Of a stretch of DNA of 54,390 nt, positions 8,255 to 16,141 are shown in pieces. The stretch lies in contig DCUI01000041.1 in NCBI GenBank assembly GCA_002327785.1, forward strand, positions 678 through 55,067, written 5' to 3'. A program made the translations under genes and the position numbers. The notes below the pieces were generated by a model. That model was not told the origin of the DNA and did not search any database. It saw only the letters and a list, made by a program, of their open reading frames with translations. The stretch is from Phycisphaerales bacterium UBA2218 (lineage in GTDB: Bacteria; Planctomycetota; Phycisphaerae; Sedimentisphaerales; Anaerobacaceae). Position 1 is the first letter of the stretch. Each line of letters begins with the position of its first letter.

Positions 8255-8774
8255 GATATTGGTAAGGCTTTCCTGCGAAGACGGCAGTCCAAGACCGATT
8301 TGTGCGTGGCATCGCGCTCCTCGGACCCCATGTCACGCTGGAGGTCGCTGACGTGAACCGGGTGACACACATATTCCACGATGCTCCACACCTGGTCGGC
8401 CAGGCTCAGGGCCATGGCCGGAGTAAAACCTCGCAGAGATCCGTGAGGGTGGACCCAGTTGTAGAGGTCTCGCCGGAGGTGCAGACCCTTCTGCAACAAA
8501 CCGCTCCGATGAGGCCCGTTCTGGGTCCGACGAGTTAGGCGGGCTGGCTGACCCCGCAGGGTGTTGTTGAGTCGCTCCGCGTGCGAGGTGTTGATCCGCG
8601 TGCCGATGCCCACCAGCAGGCCCGGCGGCGGCTTCAAGCTCAGACGGCATTTGCTGCCATGTCGCCGCCGAAACGGTTGAACGCCTCGCCGTCGGTGTTC
8701 GGACAGACAAAAAAGCCCAGCGGCAGTTCACCGGTTGGCGGGTGCGTGTGGGCCCGTGATCGTGCGTTGTGCAT
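8251..8774 (-). pseudogene. Internally deleted transposase (IS1-like DDE family)
   Basis: The minus strand still has the original start: AAGGAGG followed 6 bases later by ATG 8774, then MHNARSRAHTHPPTG and the zinc-ribbon-like beginning GFFVCPN...FNRFGG. Around 8640-8665 the frame breaks and jumps to the C-terminal part (TRINTSHAERLNNTLRGQ, then LYNWVHPHGSLRGFTPAMA), the end of the catalytic domain in IS1-like planctomycete transposases. The middle, with the first catalytic acidic residues, is gone, so it cannot transpose alone. It lies in the divergent region between the LarA and GntR arms and points towards larA. I could not define terminal inverted repeats. Family name is from motif memory, not a search. 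Confidence 0.7.
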
Positions 8775-8912
8775 CTTCGGCCTCCTTGCCGAAATCCATG
8801 ATCGGACACACAACAGATCGGCAAGAGTACCCCAAGAAGCCCAAATTTCCCGCCATTCCCTGCCAAGATCATGAGGTACGACCTTCCACCTAAAAAACTC
8901 TCCATGATTCCC

Positions 8913-8941
8913 TTGACACACGTATCCGGATATCTTACCAT
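8913..8941 (+). promoter_or_regulatory. Promoter and candidate operator of the first GntR gene (leaderless)
   Basis: TTGACA (8913-8918) and TACCAT (8936-8941) are spaced by exactly 17 bp. With the -10 ending at -7, +1 falls on the A of the ATG at 8948, so the mRNA would be leaderless; no Shine-Dalgarno is present. The spacer holds the perfect palindrome TATCCGGATA (8923-8932). The paralogous regulator at 19783 has the same hexamers, the same spacing and 11 of 17 identical spacer bases. Confidence 0.7.
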
Positions 8942-8947
8942 AATTCC

Positions 8948-9658
8948 ATGGACGACACAACCCCCAAAATGGTTCCCATTCAAAATCAGAACAAGATTGA
9001 GCAAATCGTCAATTCCTTGAAGAAAATGATTATCGACGGCGGGCTCAAGCCGGGCACTTCACTTCCCGCCGAAAGAGAATTGTCAGCTCAATTGGGTGTA
9101 AGTCGGTTTAGCCTGCGCGAGGCGTTCCAGGTGGCCAAGTCCCAGGGACTGATTACGGTCAGTCGCGGCAAACGGGTGCAGGTGGCCAACCCGTCTCCAG
9201 ATGCGGTCGCTGAGATCATGAGTGTTGCCCTTGAGCGATCGACAACGTCATATCTGGACCTTATCGAGGCCCGGGAGTGTCTGGAGTGTCAGATTGCCCG
9301 ATTCGCCGCCCAACGCGCGGATGTTTCGGATATCCACATGTTGGTAGAGAATCTGGCTGATCTGAAAAGGAACCAGGACCATCTGTCGAGTTGCGTCGAG
9401 ATTGACTTGCGCTTCCATCATCTTCTGGTGAAGGCCAGCCGGAATGTGGTCTTCGAGGTCATGCTGGCCCCGTTGGCCCAGCTCTTACGGGAGTCTCGAG
9501 AACAAACAATGAAGGCCGATGGCGTCACCCGGGCCATTCAGGGACATGAAAAGATCTTGAGTTCCGTCAAGGCCCACGATGCTGAAGCAGCCGCCGCGGC
9601 GATGTCCAAACACCTGAAAATGGCGAAAAGCGATCTGAAGAGATTTGAGAGGACATGA
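8948..9658 (+). CDS. GntR-family transcriptional regulator, FadR/FCD subfamily
   Basis: The protein has an N-terminal winged helix-turn-helix (about 15-80: LKPGTSLPAERELSAQLGVS, then the recognition helix SRFSLREAFQVAKSQGLI). An FCD ligand domain follows (about 95-230), with the DLRFHHLL and IQGHEKIL histidine and aspartate positions that usually bind a metal and a small carboxylate or sugar acid. It is the first gene of the plus-strand catabolic operon and very likely controls it together with the divergent LarA-SDR pair. Its gene starts at a predicted leaderless promoter with an overlapping palindrome, suggesting autorepression. It is clearly paralogous to the regulator at 19783; the recognition helices differ at only a few positions. 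Confidence 0.93.
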   Translation: MDDTTPKMVPIQNQNKIEQIVNSLKKMIIDGGLKPGTSLPAERELSAQLGVSRFSLREAFQVAKSQGLITVSRGKRVQVANPSPDAVAEIMSVALERSTTSYLDLIEARECLECQIARFAAQRADVSDIHMLVENLADLKRNQDHLSSCVEIDLRFHHLLVKASRNVVFEVMLAPLAQLLRESREQTMKADGVTRAIQGHEKILSSVKAHDAEAAAAAMSKHLKMAKSDLKRFERT

Positions 9659-9660
9659 AC

Positions 9661-10314
9661 ATGGCGAGAATTGTCGATCTGACTTTACCTATTTATCATG
9701 GGGCTCCAACCATGCCCTTGGATCCCAAATGTGCCGTCATCGTGCATCACACCATCGAATCGATGAAATACAACATTACGCAGTTGGTCATCAGTACTCA
9801 TCACGGCACGCATCTGGATGCGCCGTATCATTTCTTTTGCGACGGCATAACGGTCGATAAGCTGGATTTGCACAAGTGTGTCGGGGACGCCCACGTCTTG
9901 GATCTTACGCGTGTCCCACCAAGGTACTCGTTGAAGCCCAGAGATCTCGAACCCTTTGAATCGCGCATCAATCCGGATTCCCGAATCATGCTGCGCACCG
10001 ACTGGTGGCGGCGTTTTCCCAGGAAGGAATACTTTTCTGATGGACCCATGATAAGCCCGGAATTGGCCCGATGGCTGGCGAAGAAGAGAATTGCGATGCT
10101 TGGCTTGGAGACGCCCGGCGTACACCCGATCGAATGGGAAAAGGTCCACAAGATTCTCTTGGGGGCGGAAATCGTTGTCGTCGAAGGACTGGCGTATCTG
10201 AACAGAATCAAGAAAGAGAACGTGTTCTTCGTCGCCGCGCCGCTAAAACTGAAAGGCAGAGATGGTTCGCCCATCCGAGCCATGGCGATTGAAGATATTC
10301 AGTCATATCGGTAG
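9661..10314 (+). CDS. Cyclase-family metal-dependent hydrolase (kynurenine formamidase-like)
   Basis: The signature HxGTHxDxPxHF of the cyclase/formamidase superfamily is present (H47, H51, D53, H57 in THHGTHLDAPYHF), giving the metal-binding centre. A second conserved block is MLGLETPGVHPIEW. Family members hydrolyse amides, lactones or cyclic compounds in the cytosol. ATG 9661 is preferred over 9655 because GAGAGG lies 8 bases before it; the gap to the regulator is then 2 bp, so the genes are coupled. Because it is followed by a sugar permease, an SDR and an aldehyde dehydrogenase rather than tryptophan genes, a role in lactone or diketo-acid hydrolysis is more likely than kynurenine metabolism. 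This is inference only. Confidence 0.85.
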   Translation: MARIVDLTLPIYHGAPTMPLDPKCAVIVHHTIESMKYNITQLVISTHHGTHLDAPYHFFCDGITVDKLDLHKCVGDAHVLDLTRVPPRYSLKPRDLEPFESRINPDSRIMLRTDWWRRFPRKEYFSDGPMISPELARWLAKKRIAMLGLETPGVHPIEWEKVHKILLGAEIVVVEGLAYLNRIKKENVFFVAAPLKLKGRDGSPIRAMAIEDIQSYR

Positions 10315-10374
10315 CGTGCGGCTTCCATCGCGCTCAAACGGATAGGTGTTTATGGTGACGAACAGGAGGTGATC

Positions 10375-11406
10375 GTGGACCAGTTTTTTCTTGGAATCGT
10401 ACTGGTGATACTGGCCGGCGCCTGTGAAGGCCTGTTTTCCCTGGGTGTCACGCGAACGCCACAGTGGAAATGGGAGAACATCTGGGGCTTGGGGGCGTTG
10501 ATCGCGTTGCTTCTTGTGCCTTGGCCGGTAGCCTATTTTACCGTTCCACGCCTGGGGCAGGTTTTGGCGAATGTTCCCGATAAGATTCTTTTGCTGACGT
10601 TTGTCTTCGGAATCGGTTGGGGACTCGGCGGCATATTCTGGGGCAAGGCCATCGCCGCCGTAGGGATGGCGCTTGGCGTCTCACTTTTGATGGGATTCAC
10701 CAACGTGTTTGGATCGTTAGGTCCCATGGTCATAAGAGAACCCCAGAAACTGCTTACGCCGGGAGGGCTCACGTTGTTGTTGGCCGTGGCGGTCATGGTC
10801 GTGGGCATTATTGTCATATCAAGGGCGGGGAAACTACGCGAGAAGGAACTGGCTCCGGATGCAAAGCCAAATGGCGAGAAGACCTTTGCACCTTTCGCAT
10901 TTGGGCTCTTTCTGTGTTTTGTATCCGGGTTGCTTTCGGCGTGCGTCAACTTATCGCTGCATTTTGGAACAGACATCGCCCGCAATGCGACGCGGCTCGG
11001 AGCCTCGGATGCCTCGGCGAATAACGCGATGTGGGCACTGGTGTTCACCGGCAACTACCTGGTCAACTTTCTCTATGCGGCGTTTCTCATGGTTAAGAAC
11101 AGAACCGTCGGTCGAATCATAACGCACGGCAAACCAGCGTACTGGTTTTGGGCCCTGTTCATGGGAATCTCATGGCCGGTGGGGATTGTCCTGATGGGGA
11201 TGGCCGGCGGGAAAATGGGGGACTTCGGCAGATATGCCGCGTTTCCCATGATGCTCTTGTGCGCGGTGTTGGCCGGCAATCTGTCCGGCGTACTGACGGG
11301 CGAATGGAAAGGAACGGGGCGCACGTCGAGGACCGTCATGCTGGTCGGCGTGCTCATCCTGCTGTCGGCCTTTGTGGTACTGGGCGTGTCGGCGAAACTT
11401 GGGTGA
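10375..11406 (+). CDS. rhaT: RhaT-family sugar/proton symporter
   Basis: This is a 343-residue integral membrane protein with about ten hydrophobic segments. It resembles L-rhamnose/H+ symporter RhaT: an N-terminal LVILAGACEGLFSLG segment, a KWEN-type first loop (WKWENIWG), an FGIGWGLGGIFWGKAI helix with repeated glycines, and a VVGIIVISRAGKLREKE junction before the central loop. GTG 10375 is chosen because AGGAGG lies 5 bases upstream; the earlier in-frame GTG at 10369 overlaps that site. It lies between a hydrolase and an SDR in one tightly spaced operon that ends with an alpha-L-rhamnosidase, so uptake of L-rhamnose or a close relative is the natural reading. Substrate is not proven by sequence. 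Confidence 0.88.
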   Translation: MDQFFLGIVLVILAGACEGLFSLGVTRTPQWKWENIWGLGALIALLLVPWPVAYFTVPRLGQVLANVPDKILLLTFVFGIGWGLGGIFWGKAIAAVGMALGVSLLMGFTNVFGSLGPMVIREPQKLLTPGGLTLLLAVAVMVVGIIVISRAGKLREKELAPDAKPNGEKTFAPFAFGLFLCFVSGLLSACVNLSLHFGTDIARNATRLGASDASANNAMWALVFTGNYLVNFLYAAFLMVKNRTVGRIITHGKPAYWFWALFMGISWPVGIVLMGMAGGKMGDFGRYAAFPMMLLCAVLAGNLSGVLTGEWKGTGRTSRTVMLVGVLILLSAFVVLGVSAKLG

Positions 11407-11442
11407 TTCCTTGTGAAACATGGTGACGTGAGAGGGCATGCA

Positions 11443-12270
11443 ATGAACAAGAGAAAGGCAATTGCAGATCGGTTCAAAGACAAAGTGGCTCTCGTGACCG
11501 GCGGGTCTTCCGGCATCGGTCGATCGATCGTGGAAGAATTGTGCAAAGAAGGGGCTTCCGTCGCTTTTACCGGCATCAGCGAAATAGGCGAAAAGACCAG
11601 CGCGGAGCTGGGGGAGACCGGTTTCGATGTGCTGTTCTGCAGAGGCGACATGGTCGATGAAGCCTTTTGCAGGCACATTGTGGATAGAACAATCGAGGCA
11701 TTCGGCAAGATCCATTATCTTGTCAACAACGCGTTTTCATTCGTCGCCAAAGGAATGGACGCGACGACGGAAGACTGGATGCGCTCCTATACCGTCGGCC
11801 CGATCGGGTATGCCAGGATGGTGCAGAATGTGGTTCCCGCAATGAAACAGGCAGGCGGCGGCGCGATCGTGAATATGTCCAGCATCTCCGCATTCCAGGC
11901 TCAGCCGAATCGCTGGACGTACAATTCCGCCAAGGGCGCCGTTCATACGATGACCAAGAATATGGCCCTGGATCTGGCGAAATACAATATTCGGGTCAAT
12001 AGCGTCAGCCCAGGGTGGATTTGGACACGGGAAGTCTATAAAGCGGCCGACATGGACGGCGGCGGACGCGAAAAATGGGATCCCATCTGGGGCCAATATC
12101 ATATGCTGGAACGGTGTGGTGAGCCCGTCGAATGTGCGGGCCCGGTGTTGTTCTTGTTGAGTGACGATGCCTCCTTCATCACGGGAACCGATTTGCCGAT
12201 CGATGCCGGGTATCAAAGCATGGGGCCTGAGGGGCTGGGCAAGACAACGGTGATTGCCGGTTCCGAGTGA
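11443..12270 (+). CDS. SDR family oxidoreductase (putative sugar dehydrogenase)
   Basis: This is a classical SDR of 275 residues from ATG 11443, which has GAGAGGG in place; an upstream GTG at 11413 would add 10 residues. The cofactor motif is TGGSSGIG (about 18-25) and the structural NNAG is altered to NNAF. The catalytic serine lies in NMSSISAFQ, and Y160 with K164 in YNSAKGAV. The C-terminus (DAGYQSMGPEGLG...) is longer than in FabG. The second strand ends in TGIS rather than an acidic residue, which leaves room for NADP. It follows the RhaT-type permease by 36 bp, so it is the best candidate for the first oxidation of an imported sugar, for instance at C1 to a lactone. That step is an inference from gene order. 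Confidence 0.88.
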   Translation: MNKRKAIADRFKDKVALVTGGSSGIGRSIVEELCKEGASVAFTGISEIGEKTSAELGETGFDVLFCRGDMVDEAFCRHIVDRTIEAFGKIHYLVNNAFSFVAKGMDATTEDWMRSYTVGPIGYARMVQNVVPAMKQAGGGAIVNMSSISAFQAQPNRWTYNSAKGAVHTMTKNMALDLAKYNIRVNSVSPGWIWTREVYKAADMDGGGREKWDPIWGQYHMLERCGEPVECAGPVLFLLSDDASFITGTDLPIDAGYQSMGPEGLGKTTVIAGSE

Positions 12271-12377
12271 TTCGGATAGCGAATGACCGCCTATACTGTT
12301 TCACAGCATTCAACATAAGAGCACCACACATCCCGGCACAAGGCTCGGGTCGCATTCTCAGAATCAAAGGGGAATCC

Positions 12378-13826
12378 ATGCGAGAAGGAAACTATATTGA
12401 CGGCAGATGGACAGCGTCAGAAGGTGGGGCTACCTATGACCATCACAATCCCGCTGATTTGACACAGGTCACAGGAACGTGGCCAAAATCCACGGTCGGA
12501 GATATCCAATCTGCAATCCGGGCGGCCCGGAAAGCGTTTGGAAGCTGGCGGCAAACAACGGTCTACCAGCGAGCCGAATGCCTTCGTAAGGCTCTTTCAT
12601 TGATGCGCGAAAGGATTGACAGGATTGCCGGCGTGATTACTGCCGAAAACGGCAAGACCCTGGCCGAATCCAGAGCGGAGATTGCCTCTGCGATCAAGGA
12701 AATGGATTACCAGATCAACGAGGGGATTCGTCTGGGCGGCCAGATCATGCCGTCGGAAAGGGAGGGGGTGTTGGCGTATGGCATCAGAGTTCCGCTGGGC
12801 GTCGTGGCGGTCATATCACCATGGAACTTTCCATTCAATGTCCCTTCGCGGAAGATCACTCCCGCATTGATCACCGGCAATACCTGCGTCTTGAAACCGG
12901 CAGGCCTGACACCCGGCGTGGGCGCCGAATTCGTCGCACTGTTTGAGGGTGCCGGTCTGCCAAATGGAGTGTTGAACTTCGTCACGGGCTGCGGCACTGT
13001 TCTCGGTCCGGCGCTCGTTGAAGACCCTGCGGTCAGAGCGGTCACTTTCACCGGCTCAACGGAAATCGGGATAGGAATTCACAAAGCCGCGGCGAACAAC
13101 TTGACTCGAACGCAGCTTGAGATGGGTGGGAAGAACCCGCTTGTCGTTTTGGCGGACGCGGATCTTGAAAGAGCGGTCGATGCGGCTGTGTTGGCCGCTT
13201 ATGCCTGTGCCGGGCAGTGGTGCACGTCAACCAGCCGGGTGGTTGTGGAAGAAAGGATCCATGATGATTTTGTAGCGATGCTCTTGGAACGCGTCAAAGA
13301 GATCAAAGTGGGCAAAGGCACAGCCCCTGACACGACCATGGGACCGGTGTGCGGCAAGGGTCAGCTTACCGGTGTTCTTGACTATATCCAAAAAGGCAAG
13401 GATCAAGGCGCACGACTCACTATCGGAGGCAGTCAGATCAACGACAATGAGTTGGCGAGGGGCTGTTTCATAGAGCCGACGATCTTCACCGAGGTGACCC
13501 CTGATATGACCGTTGCCCAGGAAGAGATCTTCGGCCCGGTTCTTTCGGTGATCCGTGCAGCGGATTTTGACCAGGCGGTGGAAATCGCCAATCACGTCCA
13601 ATTCGGGCTTTCTTCGTCAGTGTACACAAAGGATCTTCAGAAGGCCCTGACCTTTGTGGAAAGAACCGAGGTCGGGCTGACTCACGTCAACATTCCCACC
13701 GCATTCAAGGAACCTCAATTGAGCTTCGGCGGGGTGAAACGGTCCGGTTGTGGGCTCCCGGAGGCAGGCGATACCGGCGTGGAATTCTTCACGGAACATA
13801 AAGTCACATATATCAAGTATAGATAG
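12378..13826 (+). CDS. Aldehyde dehydrogenase family protein (semialdehyde dehydrogenase type)
   Basis: The 482-residue protein has the full ALDH fold: ISPWNFPFNVPSRKITPAL, FTGSTEIG at the cofactor turn, the general base E248 in LEMGGKNP and the nucleophile C282 in GQWCTSTSR, then QEEIFGPVLSV. The beginning (GTWPKSTVGDIQSAIRAAR) and the C-terminal FFTEHKVTYIKY resemble alpha-ketoglutarate-semialdehyde-type enzymes of oxidative sugar pathways; lactaldehyde is another plausible substrate here. ATG 12378 is preferred because AAGGGGA precedes it and the conserved region starts directly; the frame is open back to 12267 without conserved sequence. The E1 gene starts 5 bp after its stop. Confidence 0.92.
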   Translation: MREGNYIDGRWTASEGGATYDHHNPADLTQVTGTWPKSTVGDIQSAIRAARKAFGSWRQTTVYQRAECLRKALSLMRERIDRIAGVITAENGKTLAESRAEIASAIKEMDYQINEGIRLGGQIMPSEREGVLAYGIRVPLGVVAVISPWNFPFNVPSRKITPALITGNTCVLKPAGLTPGVGAEFVALFEGAGLPNGVLNFVTGCGTVLGPALVEDPAVRAVTFTGSTEIGIGIHKAAANNLTRTQLEMGGKNPLVVLADADLERAVDAAVLAAYACAGQWCTSTSRVVVEERIHDDFVAMLLERVKEIKVGKGTAPDTTMGPVCGKGQLTGVLDYIQKGKDQGARLTIGGSQINDNELARGCFIEPTIFTEVTPDMTVAQEEIFGPVLSVIRAADFDQAVEIANHVQFGLSSSVYTKDLQKALTFVERTEVGLTHVNIPTAFKEPQLSFGGVKRSGCGLPEAGDTGVEFFTEHKVTYIKYR

Positions 13827-13831
13827 AGCGT

Positions 13832-16006
13832 ATGAGAAGTATTCAGGTCAACACGAATTTCGATGTGCAAAGAATATGTGCGGACGATGTTGACTACCGA
13901 CAGTTGTCACGAAAACAGTTGGCCAATATCACGTTTGAGATGTTTCTCATACGAGAATTTGAGCAGACGTTGCTGAGACTGTCGGCGGAAAGTTGTATTC
14001 ACGGACCAGTTCACACCAGCATCGGCCAGGAGGCCTGTGCGGCAGGGGCGATGTCGGCATTGGATGCGTCAGACAAGATATCGTCCACCCACCGTGCCCA
14101 TCATCACTATCTGTCAAAAGCGGTGGAACACTACGCGCATCAAGGTTTCAATGCCCTTCAGGATGACGTTCCCCACGCGCTCCAAACGGAGATCACCAAT
14201 CTGATGGGGGAGATCATGGGCCTGTCGATAGGCTGTTGCGGCGGTCGCGGCGGCTCGATGCACCTGTGCAACAAAGAGATCGGCGTCATCGGAACCAATG
14301 CCATTGTCGCAGGCGGGATACCTCTGGCGACGGGCGCTGCATTTGCCGCAAAGCACAACAAAGGCAGTGAGGTCGTTGTCTCCTTCTTTGGCGATGGAGC
14401 AGTGAATCAGGGCGCTTTCCACGAAGCGATGAATCTGGCCGGGATATGGAAACTCCCTGTCGTGTACTTCGTTGAAAACAACCTCTACGCAGTTGCCACT
14501 TCCATCAGCAATACTACCGCTACCGGCGATCTGGCTGTAAAAGCGATCGCCTATGGATTCGAGGGGATGATTGTAGACGGCATGGACCCTGTGTCCGTGC
14601 ATGCAGGAGTGCTGAAGGCGATTCAGAGGGCTCGCGAGGGTCGTGGCGCCACCCTGATCGAGGCCAAGTGCTATCGCTACTTGCACCATGCCGGTCCCGT
14701 TCCCGGCAGCAACTATGGCTATCGGGAACAGGAGGAAGAGTCGAACTGGCGGTGTTTTGATCCCACAGTGACGTTTCCCCAGAAACTGATCGAACTGGAA
14801 CTCATGTCCAACGCGCAAATCCAACAGGTGAGACAGAAAGCAATGGACGTCGTATGTGAGGCACTTGCGTTCTGCACGGTAAACAACAATGACGCGCTGC
14901 GTGTTCGCGAGACTCTGTGGCCGGATATCTCAACCATTGAAGAAGGATTACGGAGTTCCGGGAAGGAGTTCGACGGCCTGGCGTTCAGTGAAATAGAGAA
15001 CTATCCGGAACGTAAACAAATCAAATATGTGGAGGGTATTGCATCGGTCACAGGCCGGTGGCTGGAGAAAGATGATCGTGTGTTTGTCCTGGGTGAAGAA
15101 GTCGCCAACTTTGGCGGCGGGCCGTATGGGGCGACGAAGGGACTGCTGCCCCGATACTCGGATCGGGTCCTGAATACCCCGATTTCAGAAGCGGGATTCG
15201 CGGGGCTTGCCGGCGGTGCGGCGATGAGTGGTCTCAGACCTGTTGTGGAAATCATGTTCCCGGATTTTGCTCTTGTTGCGGCCGATCAACTGTTCAATCA
15301 GATTGGCAGACTGCGTTATATGTATGGTAATTCGATTGATATGCCGGTCGTCGTTCGGACGAGAATTGCCATCGGTTGCGGTTATGGCGGTCAGCATTCG
15401 ATGGACCCGGCCGGCGTGTTTTCCTTATTCAGTGGCTGGACGGTTGTCGCTCCCTCCAATGCGTTTGATTATATCGGCCTTTTCAATTCCGCCATGACGG
15501 GAAGAGATCCCGTGTTGATGGTTGAGCATCACGCGCTGTACTCGGTTCAATCCGATGTCCCCCGGGACAATCTGGATTACTTCGTTCCTTTTGGAAAAGC
15601 GAAGGTTATCAAGCCGGGCAGCGATGTTACGGTTTTAAGCTACTCCAAGATGATCGACGACTGTCAAAAGGCCGCCCAGAATCTCCAGCAGCAGGGAGTC
15701 AGTGTTGAGCTGATCGATCTGCGCACCATCAGTCCTCGGGATATTGACTATGAAACGATTGGCCGGTCTTTTCGAAAGACAAATATCATAGTGATCGTAG
15801 AGCAGGCCCCCAAAGGCCTTTCTATCGGTCCCAGAATAGCGGAGCACTGCCAGGCAGCCTTCTTTGACTATCTGGATGGGCCGATCACGACCATTGCGGG
15901 TCGTGACATTCCCAGTCCCGTTTCCAAGAAATTGGAACAAGCGGCTGTGCCGTCCCTGGATGAGATCCAGCAAACCATATTCAAAGCTGCAAGAAGGCAA
16001 TTGTAA
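13832..16006 (+). CDS. Fused alpha-beta E1 component of a 2-oxoacid dehydrogenase (TPP enzyme)
   Basis: One chain of 724 residues carries both E1 subunits. The alpha part (about 1-370) has IGQEACAAGA, THRAHHHYLSK and the thiamine-diphosphate motif FGDGAVNQGAFHEA...ENN (about 186-217). The beta part (about 390-724) has VFVLGEEVANFGGGPYGAT, TPISEAGFAGLAGGAA and VIVEQAPKGLS. Separate PdhA/PdhB-type subunits are usual; this fusion is less common and no lipoyl E2 or E3 gene is in the window. It may therefore borrow E2/E3 from elsewhere, or act as a free decarboxylase or carboligase. It follows the aldehyde dehydrogenase by 5 bp, suggesting linked steps: decarboxylation of a 2-oxo acid and handling of the resulting aldehyde. 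Confidence 0.9.
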   Translation: MRSIQVNTNFDVQRICADDVDYRQLSRKQLANITFEMFLIREFEQTLLRLSAESCIHGPVHTSIGQEACAAGAMSALDASDKISSTHRAHHHYLSKAVEHYAHQGFNALQDDVPHALQTEITNLMGEIMGLSIGCCGGRGGSMHLCNKEIGVIGTNAIVAGGIPLATGAAFAAKHNKGSEVVVSFFGDGAVNQGAFHEAMNLAGIWKLPVVYFVENNLYAVATSISNTTATGDLAVKAIAYGFEGMIVDGMDPVSVHAGVLKAIQRAREGRGATLIEAKCYRYLHHAGPVPGSNYGYREQEEESNWRCFDPTVTFPQKLIELELMSNAQIQQVRQKAMDVVCEALAFCTVNNNDALRVRETLWPDISTIEEGLRSSGKEFDGLAFSEIENYPERKQIKYVEGIASVTGRWLEKDDRVFVLGEEVANFGGGPYGATKGLLPRYSDRVLNTPISEAGFAGLAGGAAMSGLRPVVEIMFPDFALVAADQLFNQIGRLRYMYGNSIDMPVVVRTRIAIGCGYGGQHSMDPAGVFSLFSGWTVVAPSNAFDYIGLFNSAMTGRDPVLMVEHHALYSVQSDVPRDNLDYFVPFGKAKVIKPGSDVTVLSYSKMIDDCQKAAQNLQQQGVSVELIDLRTISPRDIDYETIGRSFRKTNIIVIVEQAPKGLSIGPRIAEHCQAAFFDYLDGPITTIAGRDIPSPVSKKLEQAAVPSLDEIQQTIFKAARRQL

Positions 16007-16141
16007 GTGCTTGACGGCAACCCACCCACGAATGGGAAAGCAAAACGCATGGGCTCATCGGCAACGATACGGAAGGGATATTCCTCGAGACGCACTATGG
16101 TAAGTGCAAAAACATGTGTGTTGCTCGCGAAAGGTATTTCT

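Noticed and set aside
9661..10314. Kynurenine formamidase assignment
   Set aside because: The metal motif is shared by the whole superfamily, and no tryptophan or kynurenine gene is in the operon.
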